In this document: in pieces, positions 21,121-29,664 of the stretch | Position numbering within the stretch: position 1 is the first letter of the stretch | How the letters are laid out: the number at the start of each line of letters is the position of its first letter | Origin: Solirubrum puertoriconensis | Lineage (GTDB): Bacteria; Bacteroidota; Bacteroidia; Cytophagales; Hymenobacteraceae | DNA: 64,000 bases | Assembly: GCF_001483135.1 (NCBI RefSeq) | Contig: NZ_LNAL01000008.1 | Coordinates: forward strand, 1,485,888-1,549,887 | Direction of reading: 5' to 3' | The notes under the pieces: generated by a model | The model's input: the letters and a program-made list of their open reading frames with translations, nothing else | Databases searched by the model: none | What the model was told of the DNA's origin: nothing | Program-made: the position numbers and the translations under genes

Positions 21121-23570
21121 TGAGCACAACAGGGCACACACTGCACCTAGGGCGCTGGCGCGCCGCCGTAGCAAGTGCCATACTTGGTATGGCTGCCTGG
21201 CACGGTGTCCAAGCACAAACAACGGGCGCAACCAGCATCCGGCAGGCATTTGAGAACTACAGCAAGCTCGATGCGCATGAGAAGCTGTTCCTGCACCTCG
21301 ACCGCGCCACCTACGTCAGCGGCGACATTATGTGGTACAAGCTGTACGCTGTGGAGGGTACGCGGCAGCGGCCCTTGCCGATGAGCCGCGTGGCTTACGT
21401 GGAGGTGCTCGACGGCCGTAAAAAGCCCGTGCTGCAAACCAAAGTCGCTTTAAAAGATGCCGTTGGGCACGGCTCGTTTCAGTTGCCGGCTACGCTGCCG
21501 GCGGGCCGCTACACGGTGCGGGCTTACACCAACTGGATGAAGAACTTTGGGGCCGAGTACTTCTTCCACAGTACCGTAACGGTGGTAAACACCTTTGCCG
21601 CCAAGCTGCCCGCCGATACCACCAGGACCGCCACACACGATGTGCAGTTCTTCCCCGAAGGCGGCAACCTAGTAAAGGGCCTGCCGAGCACAGTAGGCTT
21701 TAAGGTTACCGACCACACGGGCCGCGGCCTGGCAGCCGAGGGCGTACTGCTCGATAAGCAGGGCAAACCGGTGGCACGCTTTGCTACGCTGCGGCACGGC
21801 ATGGGGCAGTTTTCGTTTACGCCCGCCGAGGCTGGTAGCGGCTATACGGCCGTGCTAAAGCTCGCCAACGACCAGAGCCTAACCCGTGCATTGCCTGCCG
21901 TGTACGAGCAAGGCTACGTACTCAGCGTTGCCCGGTCGGGTTCTGGGCAGCTCAGCCTATCGGTAGCCGCCAACACGCCCAGCGCCGCTAATGAAGAGTT
22001 GTACGTGCTGGGGCACGCCGGGCAACAAGCCTTTTTTGCGCAAAGCGTACGCTTGGCCAACGGGCACGCCCAAGTCGTGCTCGATAAAGCCGCTTTGCCC
22101 GAAGGCGTGCTGCACTTTACCGTATTTAATGAGCAGCGGCGGCCCATTTGCGAGCGGTTGTACTTCCACCGGCCCAACAGCCGCTTGGTTATTGATGCCG
22201 CCGCCGACAAGCCGCAGTATGCCACCCGCGACAAAGTAAGCCTGCGGCTAGCCACGGCCGATGGCGCTGGTCGCCCAGCCGCCGCCGGCCTTTCCATGGC
22301 CGTGTACCGCCTCGATTCGCTGGCAGCGCCAGGTTCGGCTACTGATATTCGGTCGTACTTATGGCTTACTTCGGCGCTGAAGGGCCACATCGAAAATCCT
22401 GGCTACTACTTTCAATCGGCAGAGCCCGAAGCTGATGCAGCGGCCGACAACCTGATGCTCACGCAAGGGTGGCGGCGCTTTCGGTGGGAGGCAGTATTAG
22501 CCGGCACGCTACCTGCCATGCCGCACGCTCCCGAGCTGAACGGCCACTTGATTGAGGCGCGGGTACTGAACAAGCAAACCGGCGCGCCGATGGCTGGTAT
22601 TCCGGCATATTTGGCCGCTCCTAGCCGACAGGTGCGGTTGTACAACGGCATCAGCAACGCCGAAGGGTTGGTGCGGTTTGAAGCGCGCGAGCTATACGGA
22701 ACCAAAAATCTGGTGCTGCAAACCAACTTCAGGCAAGACAGCACCTCCCGCTTCGAGCTGCTTAATCCGTTTGCTACCAACCACGCCGAGCAACCGTTGC
22801 CGCCTGTGCGCTTATTGGAGCAACACCGAGCCGATCTAACCCAGCGCCATGTGCAGGTGCAGGCCCAAAATGCCTATTTCCGTAAGGCGCTGAGCCCCTA
22901 TGCGCAGCCGCTCACCGACAGCTTGGCCTTTTTCGGGCGCGGCGACGAACGTTACCGCCTCGACGATTACACCCGATTTAAGGTGATGGAGGAAGTAATG
23001 CGCGAGTACGTGCCCGGCGTGCAGGTGCGCATCCGCAAAGGCAGTTTTCATTTTATGGTAGTCGACAACGGCCACCGCACCATCTTCAGCGACGAGCCCA
23101 TGGTGCTCGTGGATGGGGTGCCGTTTTTTAACACCGATCGGGTAATGAAGGTTGATCCGCTAAAGGTGCAGCGCCTGGAGGTGGTTACCCGTGGGTACCT
23201 GCACGGCCCGCTTACGTACAGCGGCATTGTGAGCTACATCAGCTACAAGGGCGATATGGCCGGTGCCCAACCCGATGCCCGCGCCTTGGTGCAGGAGTAC
23301 GAAGGGCTACAGTGGGAGCGGGAGTTTTACGCCCCGCGCTACGAAACGGAGCAGCAGAAGCAAAGCCGCCTGCCCGACCTTCGGCAGTTGCTGTACTGGA
23401 ACCCCAACATCAGTACCAGTGCCGGGCAGCCGCAGCAGCTAAGCTTTTACACCGGCGACGAAGGCGGTAAGTACCTAGTGGTAGTGCAGGGAATTTCGAA
23501 TACCGGGTTAGCCGGCAGCAGCATCTTTACCTTTGAGGTGAAACCTGCCGCGGTAGCGCAAGCCCGCTAG
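21120..23570 (+). CDS. Large secreted protein with MG2-like and TonB-plug-like regions
   Basis: 816 aa starting at the ATG that shares its A with the preceding TAA, so translation is coupled. The signal peptide ends GVQAQ (about residue 33). The LHLDRATYVSGDIMWYKLY block resembles the MG2/macroglobulin repeats of Bacteroidota exported proteins, with several beta-sandwich segments after it. Near the C-terminus, a plug-like segment (MVLVDGVPFF ... VQRLEVVTRG) resembles TonB-receptor plugs, but there is no barrel. Function unknown; its position suggests a role in processing or presenting the cargo of the receptor. Confidence 0.8.
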   Translation: MSTTGHTLHLGRWRAAVASAILGMAAWHGVQAQTTGATSIRQAFENYSKLDAHEKLFLHLDRATYVSGDIMWYKLYAVEGTRQRPLPMSRVAYVEVLDGRKKPVLQTKVALKDAVGHGSFQLPATLPAGRYTVRAYTNWMKNFGAEYFFHSTVTVVNTFAAKLPADTTRTATHDVQFFPEGGNLVKGLPSTVGFKVTDHTGRGLAAEGVLLDKQGKPVARFATLRHGMGQFSFTPAEAGSGYTAVLKLANDQSLTRALPAVYEQGYVLSVARSGSGQLSLSVAANTPSAANEELYVLGHAGQQAFFAQSVRLANGHAQVVLDKAALPEGVLHFTVFNEQRRPICERLYFHRPNSRLVIDAAADKPQYATRDKVSLRLATADGAGRPAAAGLSMAVYRLDSLAAPGSATDIRSYLWLTSALKGHIENPGYYFQSAEPEADAAADNLMLTQGWRRFRWEAVLAGTLPAMPHAPELNGHLIEARVLNKQTGAPMAGIPAYLAAPSRQVRLYNGISNAEGLVRFEARELYGTKNLVLQTNFRQDSTSRFELLNPFATNHAEQPLPPVRLLEQHRADLTQRHVQVQAQNAYFRKALSPYAQPLTDSLAFFGRGDERYRLDDYTRFKVMEEVMREYVPGVQVRIRKGSFHFMVVDNGHRTIFSDEPMVLVDGVPFFNTDRVMKVDPLKVQRLEVVTRGYLHGPLTYSGIVSYISYKGDMAGAQPDARALVQEYEGLQWEREFYAPRYETEQQKQSRLPDLRQLLYWNPNISTSAGQPQQLSFYTGDEGGKYLVVVQGISNTGLAGSSIFTFEVKPAAVAQAR

Positions 23571-23615
23571 GTAGTTGGTAATCAGAAGACACGCTTTCAT
23601 CAATTCAGCCTGCTT

Positions 23616-24068
23616 ATGTCGATACCTAATCGTGTTGCTTACCTAGGGCTGTTGTGTGTGGCGCTGCTGCTTAGTGCTTGCAGCGGCCTGCAAAAAGAGC
23701 CCGTTGCCTTCGAGCTTTACGCGGGCAACCCGGCGCTGCCACCGCCCCACCAAGGCATGAGCGTGATCCAAGGCGTGGTGCAGCCCGAGCTTATTCAGCT
23801 TACCTACCGCACCTCCGATGGAGAAGGCGAAGAAAGCGGCGAGATGGTGCTGCGCGGCGAGGAGCGCCAGCAATGCCTGCAAATGCTGCGCCGCACCAAA
23901 CTGCAACCCGCCAACGCGCACAATGAAGGCGCGGAGCCCCTTGAGGTAACGCTTACCGATGCCGCGGGCCAGCAGCTGGCAGGCGTACCCGCCAACCGCA
24001 ACGAATGGCTAGCATTTGCCAGGCAAATTGCCGCCCAGCGCGAGGCAAGCCAGGCGCCGGCATTGTAG
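23616..24068 (+). CDS. Small hypothetical lipoprotein
   Basis: 150 aa with the lipobox LLLSAC (Cys22). The mature part is about 128 residues with no recognised family; an acidic GEGEESGE stretch sits in the middle and an Ala/Gln-rich end follows. It begins 45 nt after the MG2-like gene on the same strand and is closed by a strong hairpin, so it is probably the last gene of the operon starting at 16384. Confidence 0.7.
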   Translation: MSIPNRVAYLGLLCVALLLSACSGLQKEPVAFELYAGNPALPPPHQGMSVIQGVVQPELIQLTYRTSDGEGEESGEMVLRGEERQQCLQMLRRTKLQPANAHNEGAEPLEVTLTDAAGQQLAGVPANRNEWLAFARQIAAQREASQAPAL

Positions 24069-24081
24069 CGGCAACAACGCA

Positions 24082-24135
24082 CCGGGGCGGCCCTCCATCC
24101 TGAAAACAGGAGGAAGGCCGCCCCGGCATTTTTTA
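24082..24135. terminator. Strong hairpin ending the TonB-receptor operon
   Basis: CCGGGGCGGCC pairs with GGCCGCCCCGG (11 bp), with a second inner stem around a GAAAAC loop, then CATTTTTTAT. It lies 14 nt after the lipoprotein stop and could also stop leftward transcripts. Confidence 0.8.
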
Positions 24136-24149
24136 TCAGGCTTACTGGC

Positions 24150-24335
24150 CTAGCACCAGCGGCTCATCTTGAAGCCGGGCGAGGCAGGTTGGGTGCGTTC
24201 GGGAGCGGTTTCGGGTTCGGCCTGGCCAGGCTGCTGCGAACGGCGCGGACGCGGCGAGCGAAGCGGATCGGCAGGGCGGGCAGGGGGCAAGCCCACGTGC
24301 GAGTCGGAAGCAGGATGAATCGGATGGTTGATCAT
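24150..24335 (-). CDS. Possible small Pro/Arg-rich protein
   Basis: 61 codons from the ATG at 24335 (starts MINHPIHPASDSHVGLPPAR). Rich in Pro, Arg, Ser and Gln, hydrophilic and probably disordered. It occupies a gap otherwise without a gene and converges on the terminator at 24082. No promoter or family was recognised. It could be a chance frame in GC-rich DNA. Confidence 0.35.
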   Translation of the reverse strand: MINHPIHPASDSHVGLPPARPADPLRSPRPRRSQQPGQAEPETAPERTQPASPGFKMSRWC

Positions 24336-24526
24336 AGCGGTAAGTAGTAAAGGCAGATACCCGGCGAGCCAAGTGGGTGGCTGCGAACTAGGTATACGCA
24401 ATTGCTCGGCAAATGGTGCACTTTAAGTAGGTTAATTTGGACATGCCAACCCGCCCCGCGTAAGCCACAGCTCATCGTTTCGCGTACACGCCCTAGGTGC
24501 ATCACACCTGCTTGGTAGCATTGCCC

Positions 24527-25366
24527 ATGGAACTTCGCCCTGCAGACTCTTCATCGGGCTGGCGGCGCACGGCCTACAGCGTCATCTTCGAAGCCGATAC
24601 CCCCGCGGGGCGGGCGTTCGATGTGGCGCTGTTGTGGGCCATTTTGCTGAGCGTATTAGCCGTGATGCTGGAGAGTGTGCGCTCCATCAATGCCACCTAC
24701 GGGCAACTGCTGCGCGCCATCGAGTGGTTTTTCACGGGCATTTTCCTGATCGAGTACTTAGCCCGGCTGATGGTGGTGCGCCGGCCGCTGTCTTATGCAC
24801 TCAGCTTGCTCGGTGTTATCGATTTTCTGGCCATTGTGCCCACGTTGCTCAGCCTCGTAATTGTCGGCAGCCAATACCTATTGGTTATTCGCACGCTGCG
24901 GCTGCTGCGGGTGTTCCGCATCTTCAAGCTCGGGCACTTTGTGGGCGAAGGCGAGTTTATCGTAGATGCCCTGAAGGCCAGCCGATTCAAGATCATGGTG
25001 TTTCTGACGGCCGTTGTCACCATTGTAATTATCGTGGGCACGCTGATGTACGTGATTGAAGGAGGCAACAACGGTTTCACGAGCATTCCGCAAAGCATTT
25101 ACTGGGCCATTGTAACGGTTACCACCGTGGGCTACGGCGACATTTCGCCGGTAACCATGCTAGGCCGCACCCTGGCCTCGGCGCTCATGATTATGGGCTA
25201 CGCCATTATCGCGGTGCCTACGGGTATTGTATCGGCCCAAATGGCTAGCGCGAGCCGCCCGGCCGCGCAGCCGCCCGCTTTTAAGCAGGTAGTATGCCAC
25301 GTATGCCAGGCCGGGGAGCACCGCCCCGATGCCGAGTTTTGCTGGCGTTGCGGCGAGCATCTGTAA
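24527..25366 (+). CDS. Voltage-gated-type potassium channel with C-terminal zinc ribbon
   Basis: 279 aa membrane protein with six hydrophobic segments. The S4-like helix carries regularly spaced arginines (IRTLRLLRVFRIFKL). The selectivity filter TTVGYGD gives TVGYGD at 200-205, specific for K+. After S6, a short cytoplasmic tail ends in a CHVC ... CWRC zinc ribbon (about 253-275), an unusual regulatory tail for a Kch/KvAP-like channel. I chose the ATG at 24527; a GTG at 24497 is also in frame. Monocistronic. Related to bacterial ion-transporter family proteins; gating is not predictable. Confidence 0.9.
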   Translation: MELRPADSSSGWRRTAYSVIFEADTPAGRAFDVALLWAILLSVLAVMLESVRSINATYGQLLRAIEWFFTGIFLIEYLARLMVVRRPLSYALSLLGVIDFLAIVPTLLSLVIVGSQYLLVIRTLRLLRVFRIFKLGHFVGEGEFIVDALKASRFKIMVFLTAVVTIVIIVGTLMYVIEGGNNGFTSIPQSIYWAIVTVTTVGYGDISPVTMLGRTLASALMIMGYAIIAVPTGIVSAQMASASRPAAQPPAFKQVVCHVCQAGEHRPDAEFCWRCGEHL

Positions 25367-25456
25367 ATGCCTTGCAGGCAACCCGCCTGGGTGCCGGGCA
25401 GGGTTTTGCAGCAAGCTACCTAGGGCCAAATGGCAGAGCGTTGCGCGGGGTGGCTG

Positions 25457-25464
25457 TATTTTTG
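25457..25464 (+). promoter_or_regulatory. Bacteroidota -7 element (TATTTTTG)
   Basis: An exact TAnnTTTG match placing the transcription start near 25471, just before the ATG at 25477. The best upstream TTG (25441) is closer than the usual 19-21 nt, so only the -7 half is convincing. If used, the message would be almost leaderless from 25477, or would carry a leader of about 110 nt if translation starts at TTG 25585. Confidence 0.5.
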
Positions 25465-25476
25465 CAGCACCGGCGC

Positions 25477-26826
25477 ATGTTTTCAGGGCAAGCCGTCGTT
25501 GTAGCAAGCGCCTATTCAGTTCTCCATCAACAACCGTTCGCAGTTTTGGCTTCATCTCATTTCCTCACGGCGGTATTTGGCCGGTTGCTTTCGCACGTAG
25601 GCTGGCTTATAGCTGGTGCACTGCTCGCTTTGTTGCTTGCCCTAGGTGCCGTGGCGCCGGCGCAGGCCCAATACATCATTCGCGGGGTGGTGGTGGATAA
25701 GGACACCCAAGAGCCGTTGCCCTTCGTGAGTATCGGCGTGAAAAACTCCACCAAAGGCACCGCCAGCAACGTAAGCGGCGAGTTTCAGCTGAACGTATCG
25801 AAGCTGCCTCAAACGCTGGTATTCAGCGAAATTGCCCACGTGCGCGACACCGTGCGCGTTACCAGCACCGATCAGCCGCTGAAGGTGTCGCTGGCCACTA
25901 CAGCCATTACGCTGCCCGAGGTAAAAGTGGGCAGCTACGCCTATCAGTTGGTCGACAGGGCTTTCCGGCAGATGCAGCGCAACTACGGGCAGAAGTACTA
26001 CGGCCAGGCTTTCTACCGCCAGATTACGCGCATCGATAACGCGCCCACCGAGCTGCAGGAGGTAATCTGGAACGTGAAAACCAACCCGGCCCGCATCGAG
26101 GGTACGGCCATTGCGCAGGGGCGCTTTGCCGGCAAGCAGGCGGCCATGAACTTCAGCAACTTCTCGCTCTATACCAAGTCGTTTGGCCTGTACGACCCGC
26201 GCGCCGATAGCACCGTGAGCCTGGCCTTGTTCAGCCCCAACGTGGTGAAGAACTACAACGTGGAGCTGGTGCGCGTGCTCGGCGACGACAGCAGCGGCGT
26301 GGCCGAAATCAACTTCGAAACCCGCCCCGAGGTAAAAAAATACAAGGCCGAAGGCACCGTGTGGATCGACGTGGAAACCTACAAGGTGAAGCGCTACAAA
26401 TTCAGTACGCCCAACTTCACCACCACGCTCAGCAACCCCAGCTACAAGGTGGATAACTCCAAGCTGAGCATTGATATGGTGTTTCAGGACACCGACGAAC
26501 CGGTAGCCGCCCTCGACCACATGCAGGTAAACCTCACTACTGACCTGGTGCGCCCCAACATGCCGAAAGCAGCCATTAATGTGGAGTCGTTTACGTTCTT
26601 CTACGACACTACCGAGAAGCCTACCAACGTGCGCTACGCCCGCGTAAGCGCCAACGAAAACGACCTGCAGGCCATCCGGAGCGTGAAGTACGACCCGGAG
26701 TTTTGGGCCAACAACCCCGTGGTGCAGCGTACCCCGGTGGAAGACGAAGTAATTCAGTCCTTCGAGAAAGCAGGGGCGTTTGGCACTATGGTTACCAAGC
26801 CTGCCAAGCCCGCCCAACGCCGCTAA
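25477..26826 (+). CDS. Carboxypeptidase-regulatory-like domain protein, exported
   Basis: 449 aa if the ATG at 25477 is used. The hydrophobic export segment (LIAGALLALLLALG ... AQAQ) then begins about 40 residues in, so an in-frame TTG at 25585 that gives a normal-length signal peptide is a good alternative start. A CarboxypepD_reg-like beta-sandwich follows (IIRGVVVDKDTQEPLPFVSIGV), then a DUF5686-like body with aromatic-rich repeats. There is no TonB barrel. Proteins of this type act at the outer membrane or periplasm with unknown roles. Monocistronic, ending at a strong hairpin. Confidence 0.8.
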   Translation: MFSGQAVVVASAYSVLHQQPFAVLASSHFLTAVFGRLLSHVGWLIAGALLALLLALGAVAPAQAQYIIRGVVVDKDTQEPLPFVSIGVKNSTKGTASNVSGEFQLNVSKLPQTLVFSEIAHVRDTVRVTSTDQPLKVSLATTAITLPEVKVGSYAYQLVDRAFRQMQRNYGQKYYGQAFYRQITRIDNAPTELQEVIWNVKTNPARIEGTAIAQGRFAGKQAAMNFSNFSLYTKSFGLYDPRADSTVSLALFSPNVVKNYNVELVRVLGDDSSGVAEINFETRPEVKKYKAEGTVWIDVETYKVKRYKFSTPNFTTTLSNPSYKVDNSKLSIDMVFQDTDEPVAALDHMQVNLTTDLVRPNMPKAAINVESFTFFYDTTEKPTNVRYARVSANENDLQAIRSVKYDPEFWANNPVVQRTPVEDEVIQSFEKAGAFGTMVTKPAKPAQRR

Positions 26827-26848
26827 GCACCCAAGGCAACATTCCAGC

Positions 26849-26884
26849 GCAAAAGCCCGGCCAACGCACAGGCCGGGCTTTTGC
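26849..26884. terminator. Terminator after the CarboxypepD_reg protein
   Basis: A 14-bp perfect stem (GCAAAAGCCCGGCC with GGCCGGGCTTTTGC) has an 8-nt loop; A and T runs sit inside the stem on both sides. Confidence 0.8.
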
Positions 26885-27054
26885 TATTATGAGGTGTTAA
26901 TGAAGGAGTTGGCTGTGTTTTCGGATGGGCCAAGTGCCAGCTAAGGCACGGTGCCTTCGCGGGGTTGATGGCCCTGTGGTTGCATCGGGCCCGAAACAAT
27001 AGCTGCGGGGGGGCGGTAGTGCACCTGTTCCGCATCTTATCACGCTACCAGCAC

Positions 27055-27705
27055 ATGCACCACCTCACCGCCGCCGATATCCAGGCTTTCGACAAAATCT
27101 ACCGGCTCAACCTCGTCAACAGCATCACGGGTTACAAGCCGGCCAACCTCATCGGCACGGCCGATGCCAGCGGCGCTACCAACGTGGCCATTTTCAGCTC
27201 GGTGGTGCATCTGGGCTCCGACCCGGCCGTGCTGGGTATGGTAACGCGCCCCACCACCGTGCCGCGCCACACCTACGAGAACATCCGGGCCACGGGCTGC
27301 TACACCATCAACCACGTGCACGAAGGTTTTGTGGGGGCGGCGCATTACACCTCGGCCAATTTCGCCCGCGAGGAGTCGGAGTTTGCCGCGTGTGGCCTCA
27401 CGCCCGTGTACCGCGACGATTTTCCGGCGCCCTACGTGGCCGAAAGCCACATTAGCGTGGGGCTGCGGCTGCAAGAGGAGCTACCCATCCGGCTAAACGG
27501 CACGGTACTGCTCATCGGCAGCGTAGAGCACGTGTACCTGGCTCCCGAGGTGTTGCAGCCCGACGGCTCGTTGCACCTAGGGGCTGTGGCCGATGTGTGC
27601 ATCAGCGGCCTCGATGGCTACCACCGCGTAGAGCCGCTGGCGCGCTACGCCTTTGCCCGCGCCGGCCAAGGCCCACAGCCCATCGGTTGGACGGTAGAAA
27701 GCTAA
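27055..27705 (+). CDS. Flavin reductase family protein (FMN-binding split barrel)
   Basis: 216 aa. The sequence fits the flavin-reductase-like family: an N-terminal strand with NSITGYKPANLIGT, then ATNVAIFSSVVHLGSDPAVLG and the phosphate-binding region TVPRHTYENIRATGCYTINH. These proteins bind FMN and reduce flavins or act as NADH:FMN oxidoreductase partners in the cytosol. I chose the ATG at 27055 because the open frame from 26965 adds 30 atypical residues. Monocistronic; the partner oxygenase, if any, is not in the window. Confidence 0.88.
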   Translation: MHHLTAADIQAFDKIYRLNLVNSITGYKPANLIGTADASGATNVAIFSSVVHLGSDPAVLGMVTRPTTVPRHTYENIRATGCYTINHVHEGFVGAAHYTSANFAREESEFAACGLTPVYRDDFPAPYVAESHISVGLRLQEELPIRLNGTVLLIGSVEHVYLAPEVLQPDGSLHLGAVADVCISGLDGYHRVEPLARYAFARAGQGPQPIGWTVES

Positions 27706-27823
27706 TTTGGCACGGATTTTAGCTCAGCCATTAGCCACACGGCCGGGCTCAGCCGTATGTTAGCACCCATGCACGCTAGCGGCGCCTTTGGGCGTTGTAG
27801 GAGCGGAGCGCCCTTATTCTTCT

Positions 27824-29101
27824 ATGTCCCAACGCTTTTCCTTGGTTTGGATGCGCTTTTGCTTGGTTGCCCTAGGTAGCCTGGCCGTGCTGTGCGCACA
27901 AGCGCAGCAACGGCCCGCCGACACTACCAAGCAACGCGAGGCACCTATCCGCAACATTCAGCTCGAAAACGTGGAGGTGTCGCCCAGTGCTATCAACACC
28001 AAAAGCTGGCTGCTGCTCGACAAGGAAATCCAGCTGGAGCTGGACGGAGCCGTGCGCAACCTCTACAACTTCAAGTACGACAAGGCCGAAAAGCAATTCC
28101 GCTCGTTGCGCCGCCGCTACCCCGAGCACCCCATGCCGTACTTTTTGCTGGGCCTGAGCCAGTGGTGGAAAATTGTGCCCAGCAACGTGCAAACCAAGCA
28201 GTTCGACAAGGTCTTCTTCGCCTATATGGATACCACCATCAGCAAAGGCGAAACCTTGTATAAGCAGGACAAACAAAACTACGAGGCCTGCTTTTTCTTG
28301 TCGGCGGCTTATGGGTTTGCGGCCCGCCTGAACGCTGAGCGTGCCAACTGGCGCAAGGCCACCGTGTACAGCAAGCAGGCCCTCGATTACCTCGCGCTCA
28401 GCCAAGAGGCAAACGGTCTCAGCCCGGAGTTCTTGTTTGGCCAGGCCTTGTTCAACTATTACCAGGTGTGGATAGCCGAAAACTACCCGTTGCTGCGCCC
28501 GGTGATGCTGTTCTTCCCGAAGGGCAACCGCGACCTAGGGCTGCGGCAGCTGCGCAACGTGGCCGACAATGGCTTTTACACCGGCACCGAGGCCAAGTTC
28601 TTCCTGATGAAGATCTTGTACAACGATGAAAACAAGCCCGAGGAAGCCCTGCCCGTTTCGCGCAGCTTAGCTACCAACTACCCCGACAACGCCTACTTTC
28701 AGCGCTTCTATGCCTTGGCTTGCTACAACCGCGGCGAGTACGATGAGTGCGAGCGGGTTAGCCGCGACATCCTTGAGAAACTCAACAAAGGCATGCCAGG
28801 CTACGAAGCCATCAGCGGCCGCTACGCCACCTACTTTTTGGGCTGGCTGATGGAGCACCGCTACGACAACTCCGAAAAGGCTGCCGATTACTTTCAGCGT
28901 TGCATTGTGTTTGCCGAAAGCACCGGCGAAACCGACCAGGGCTTTTATGTACTGGCGCACCGGCACTTGGCCCGCATTGCCTCCGACCGCTCCGATGTAG
29001 CTACTGCCCGCCGCTATTACAACGTAGTAAAGGACAAGGCCCCGCGTAACTCGCCCGAGTACCGCGAAGCCCGCGAGTACCTGAAGCAGCACAAAAAGTA
29101 G
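27824..29101 (+). CDS. Exported tetratricopeptide-repeat protein
   Basis: 425 aa from the ATG at 27824, with a signal peptide ending LCAQAQ. The mature part contains several TPR-like helix pairs, including YDKAEKQFRSLRRRYPEHP, EEALPVSRSLATNYPDNAYF and KAADYFQRC, which make it a periplasmic scaffold or protein-protein adaptor. The intervening region is aromatic-rich. No enzymatic domain was seen. The upstream in-frame start (27788) only lengthens the N-terminus. Monocistronic, with a long terminator hairpin after the stop. Confidence 0.82.
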   Translation: MSQRFSLVWMRFCLVALGSLAVLCAQAQQRPADTTKQREAPIRNIQLENVEVSPSAINTKSWLLLDKEIQLELDGAVRNLYNFKYDKAEKQFRSLRRRYPEHPMPYFLLGLSQWWKIVPSNVQTKQFDKVFFAYMDTTISKGETLYKQDKQNYEACFFLSAAYGFAARLNAERANWRKATVYSKQALDYLALSQEANGLSPEFLFGQALFNYYQVWIAENYPLLRPVMLFFPKGNRDLGLRQLRNVADNGFYTGTEAKFFLMKILYNDENKPEEALPVSRSLATNYPDNAYFQRFYALACYNRGEYDECERVSRDILEKLNKGMPGYEAISGRYATYFLGWLMEHRYDNSEKAADYFQRCIVFAESTGETDQGFYVLAHRHLARIASDRSDVATARRYYNVVKDKAPRNSPEYREAREYLKQHKK

Positions 29102-29129
29102 CAGCGCCTAGGTGCGCTAAAGCTATTAA

Positions 29130-29189
29130 CTACAAAAGCCGAAAGGCCCCCTGCAATGGATATGCAAGGGGCCTTTCGGCTTTTGTAGT
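29130..29189. terminator. Bidirectional terminator, long stem
   Basis: ACTACAAAAGCCGAAAGGCC pairs perfectly with its complement at 29170-29189 around a loop of about 15 nt, and the stem extends further inward. It begins about 30 nt after the TPR gene stop. Confidence 0.85.
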
Positions 29190-29664
29190 CGCTTCCACTA
29201 TTTACCTCTATGCAGGTTGGGTAATGCTTTTACTGTCGCCGGGTGGCGGAATAATTATGCAATACCTAAGAGCGTGTTGGGACACTATGCGCCTAGGTAT
29301 TTACTCATGATACGCGGGCAGAGAGGGGCTGCTAGGGCTGCCTTGGAAGTGCTAGCCTAGCAAATTTTTTTGGGTGCAAAAGGAGCTTTTGCAACTGATA
29401 ATCAAAGCTGTATAAGCAGGGGTCAATATGGTTGTAAGTAAATAACTCACTGATTATCTGGACTAAGTAAAGAACGTGACATGTAATAATAATAGACTAA
29501 TATAATATTTGAATATATAATTAATAAATATAACGTAAATAGTTTGTAATCCTATTTGTGCATCCAATAATAATACATAGCGTAACAGGCACCAAATGCG
29601 AAAGCATAAAACCCTGAGAACATGAAACACTTCAACTGCATGTTTTCCCAAAGCCTGTACTCAC
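29190..29664. other. AT-rich intergenic region ahead of the T9SS cargo gene
   Basis: About 475 bp without a supported gene. The segment from about 29400 to 29600 is sharply AT-rich, unlike the rest of the window, and is full of TAATA/ATAAT runs. A 62-codon leftward frame inside it (29463-29651) is composition-driven and was rejected. It probably contains the promoter of the downstream gene, although no exact TAnnTTTG was found. Candidate near-matches are TAGTTTG near 29550 and CCTATTTG near 29562. Confidence 0.5.

Noticed and set aside
25642..26817. 391-codon leftward frame
   Set aside because: Antisense to the CarboxypepD_reg protein; long antisense frames are common in this GC-rich DNA and it lacks protein-like composition.
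16333..27044. CGCATCTTATCACG present upstream of two genes (16333-16346 and 27031-27044)
   Set aside because: Several shared 14-mers are expected by chance in 64 kb, and the distances to the starts differ (38 and 11 nt).
29463..29651. 62-codon leftward frame in the AT-rich island
   Set aside because: Composition-driven (Ile/Tyr/Leu/Phe-rich) and lies across the likely promoter of the next gene.
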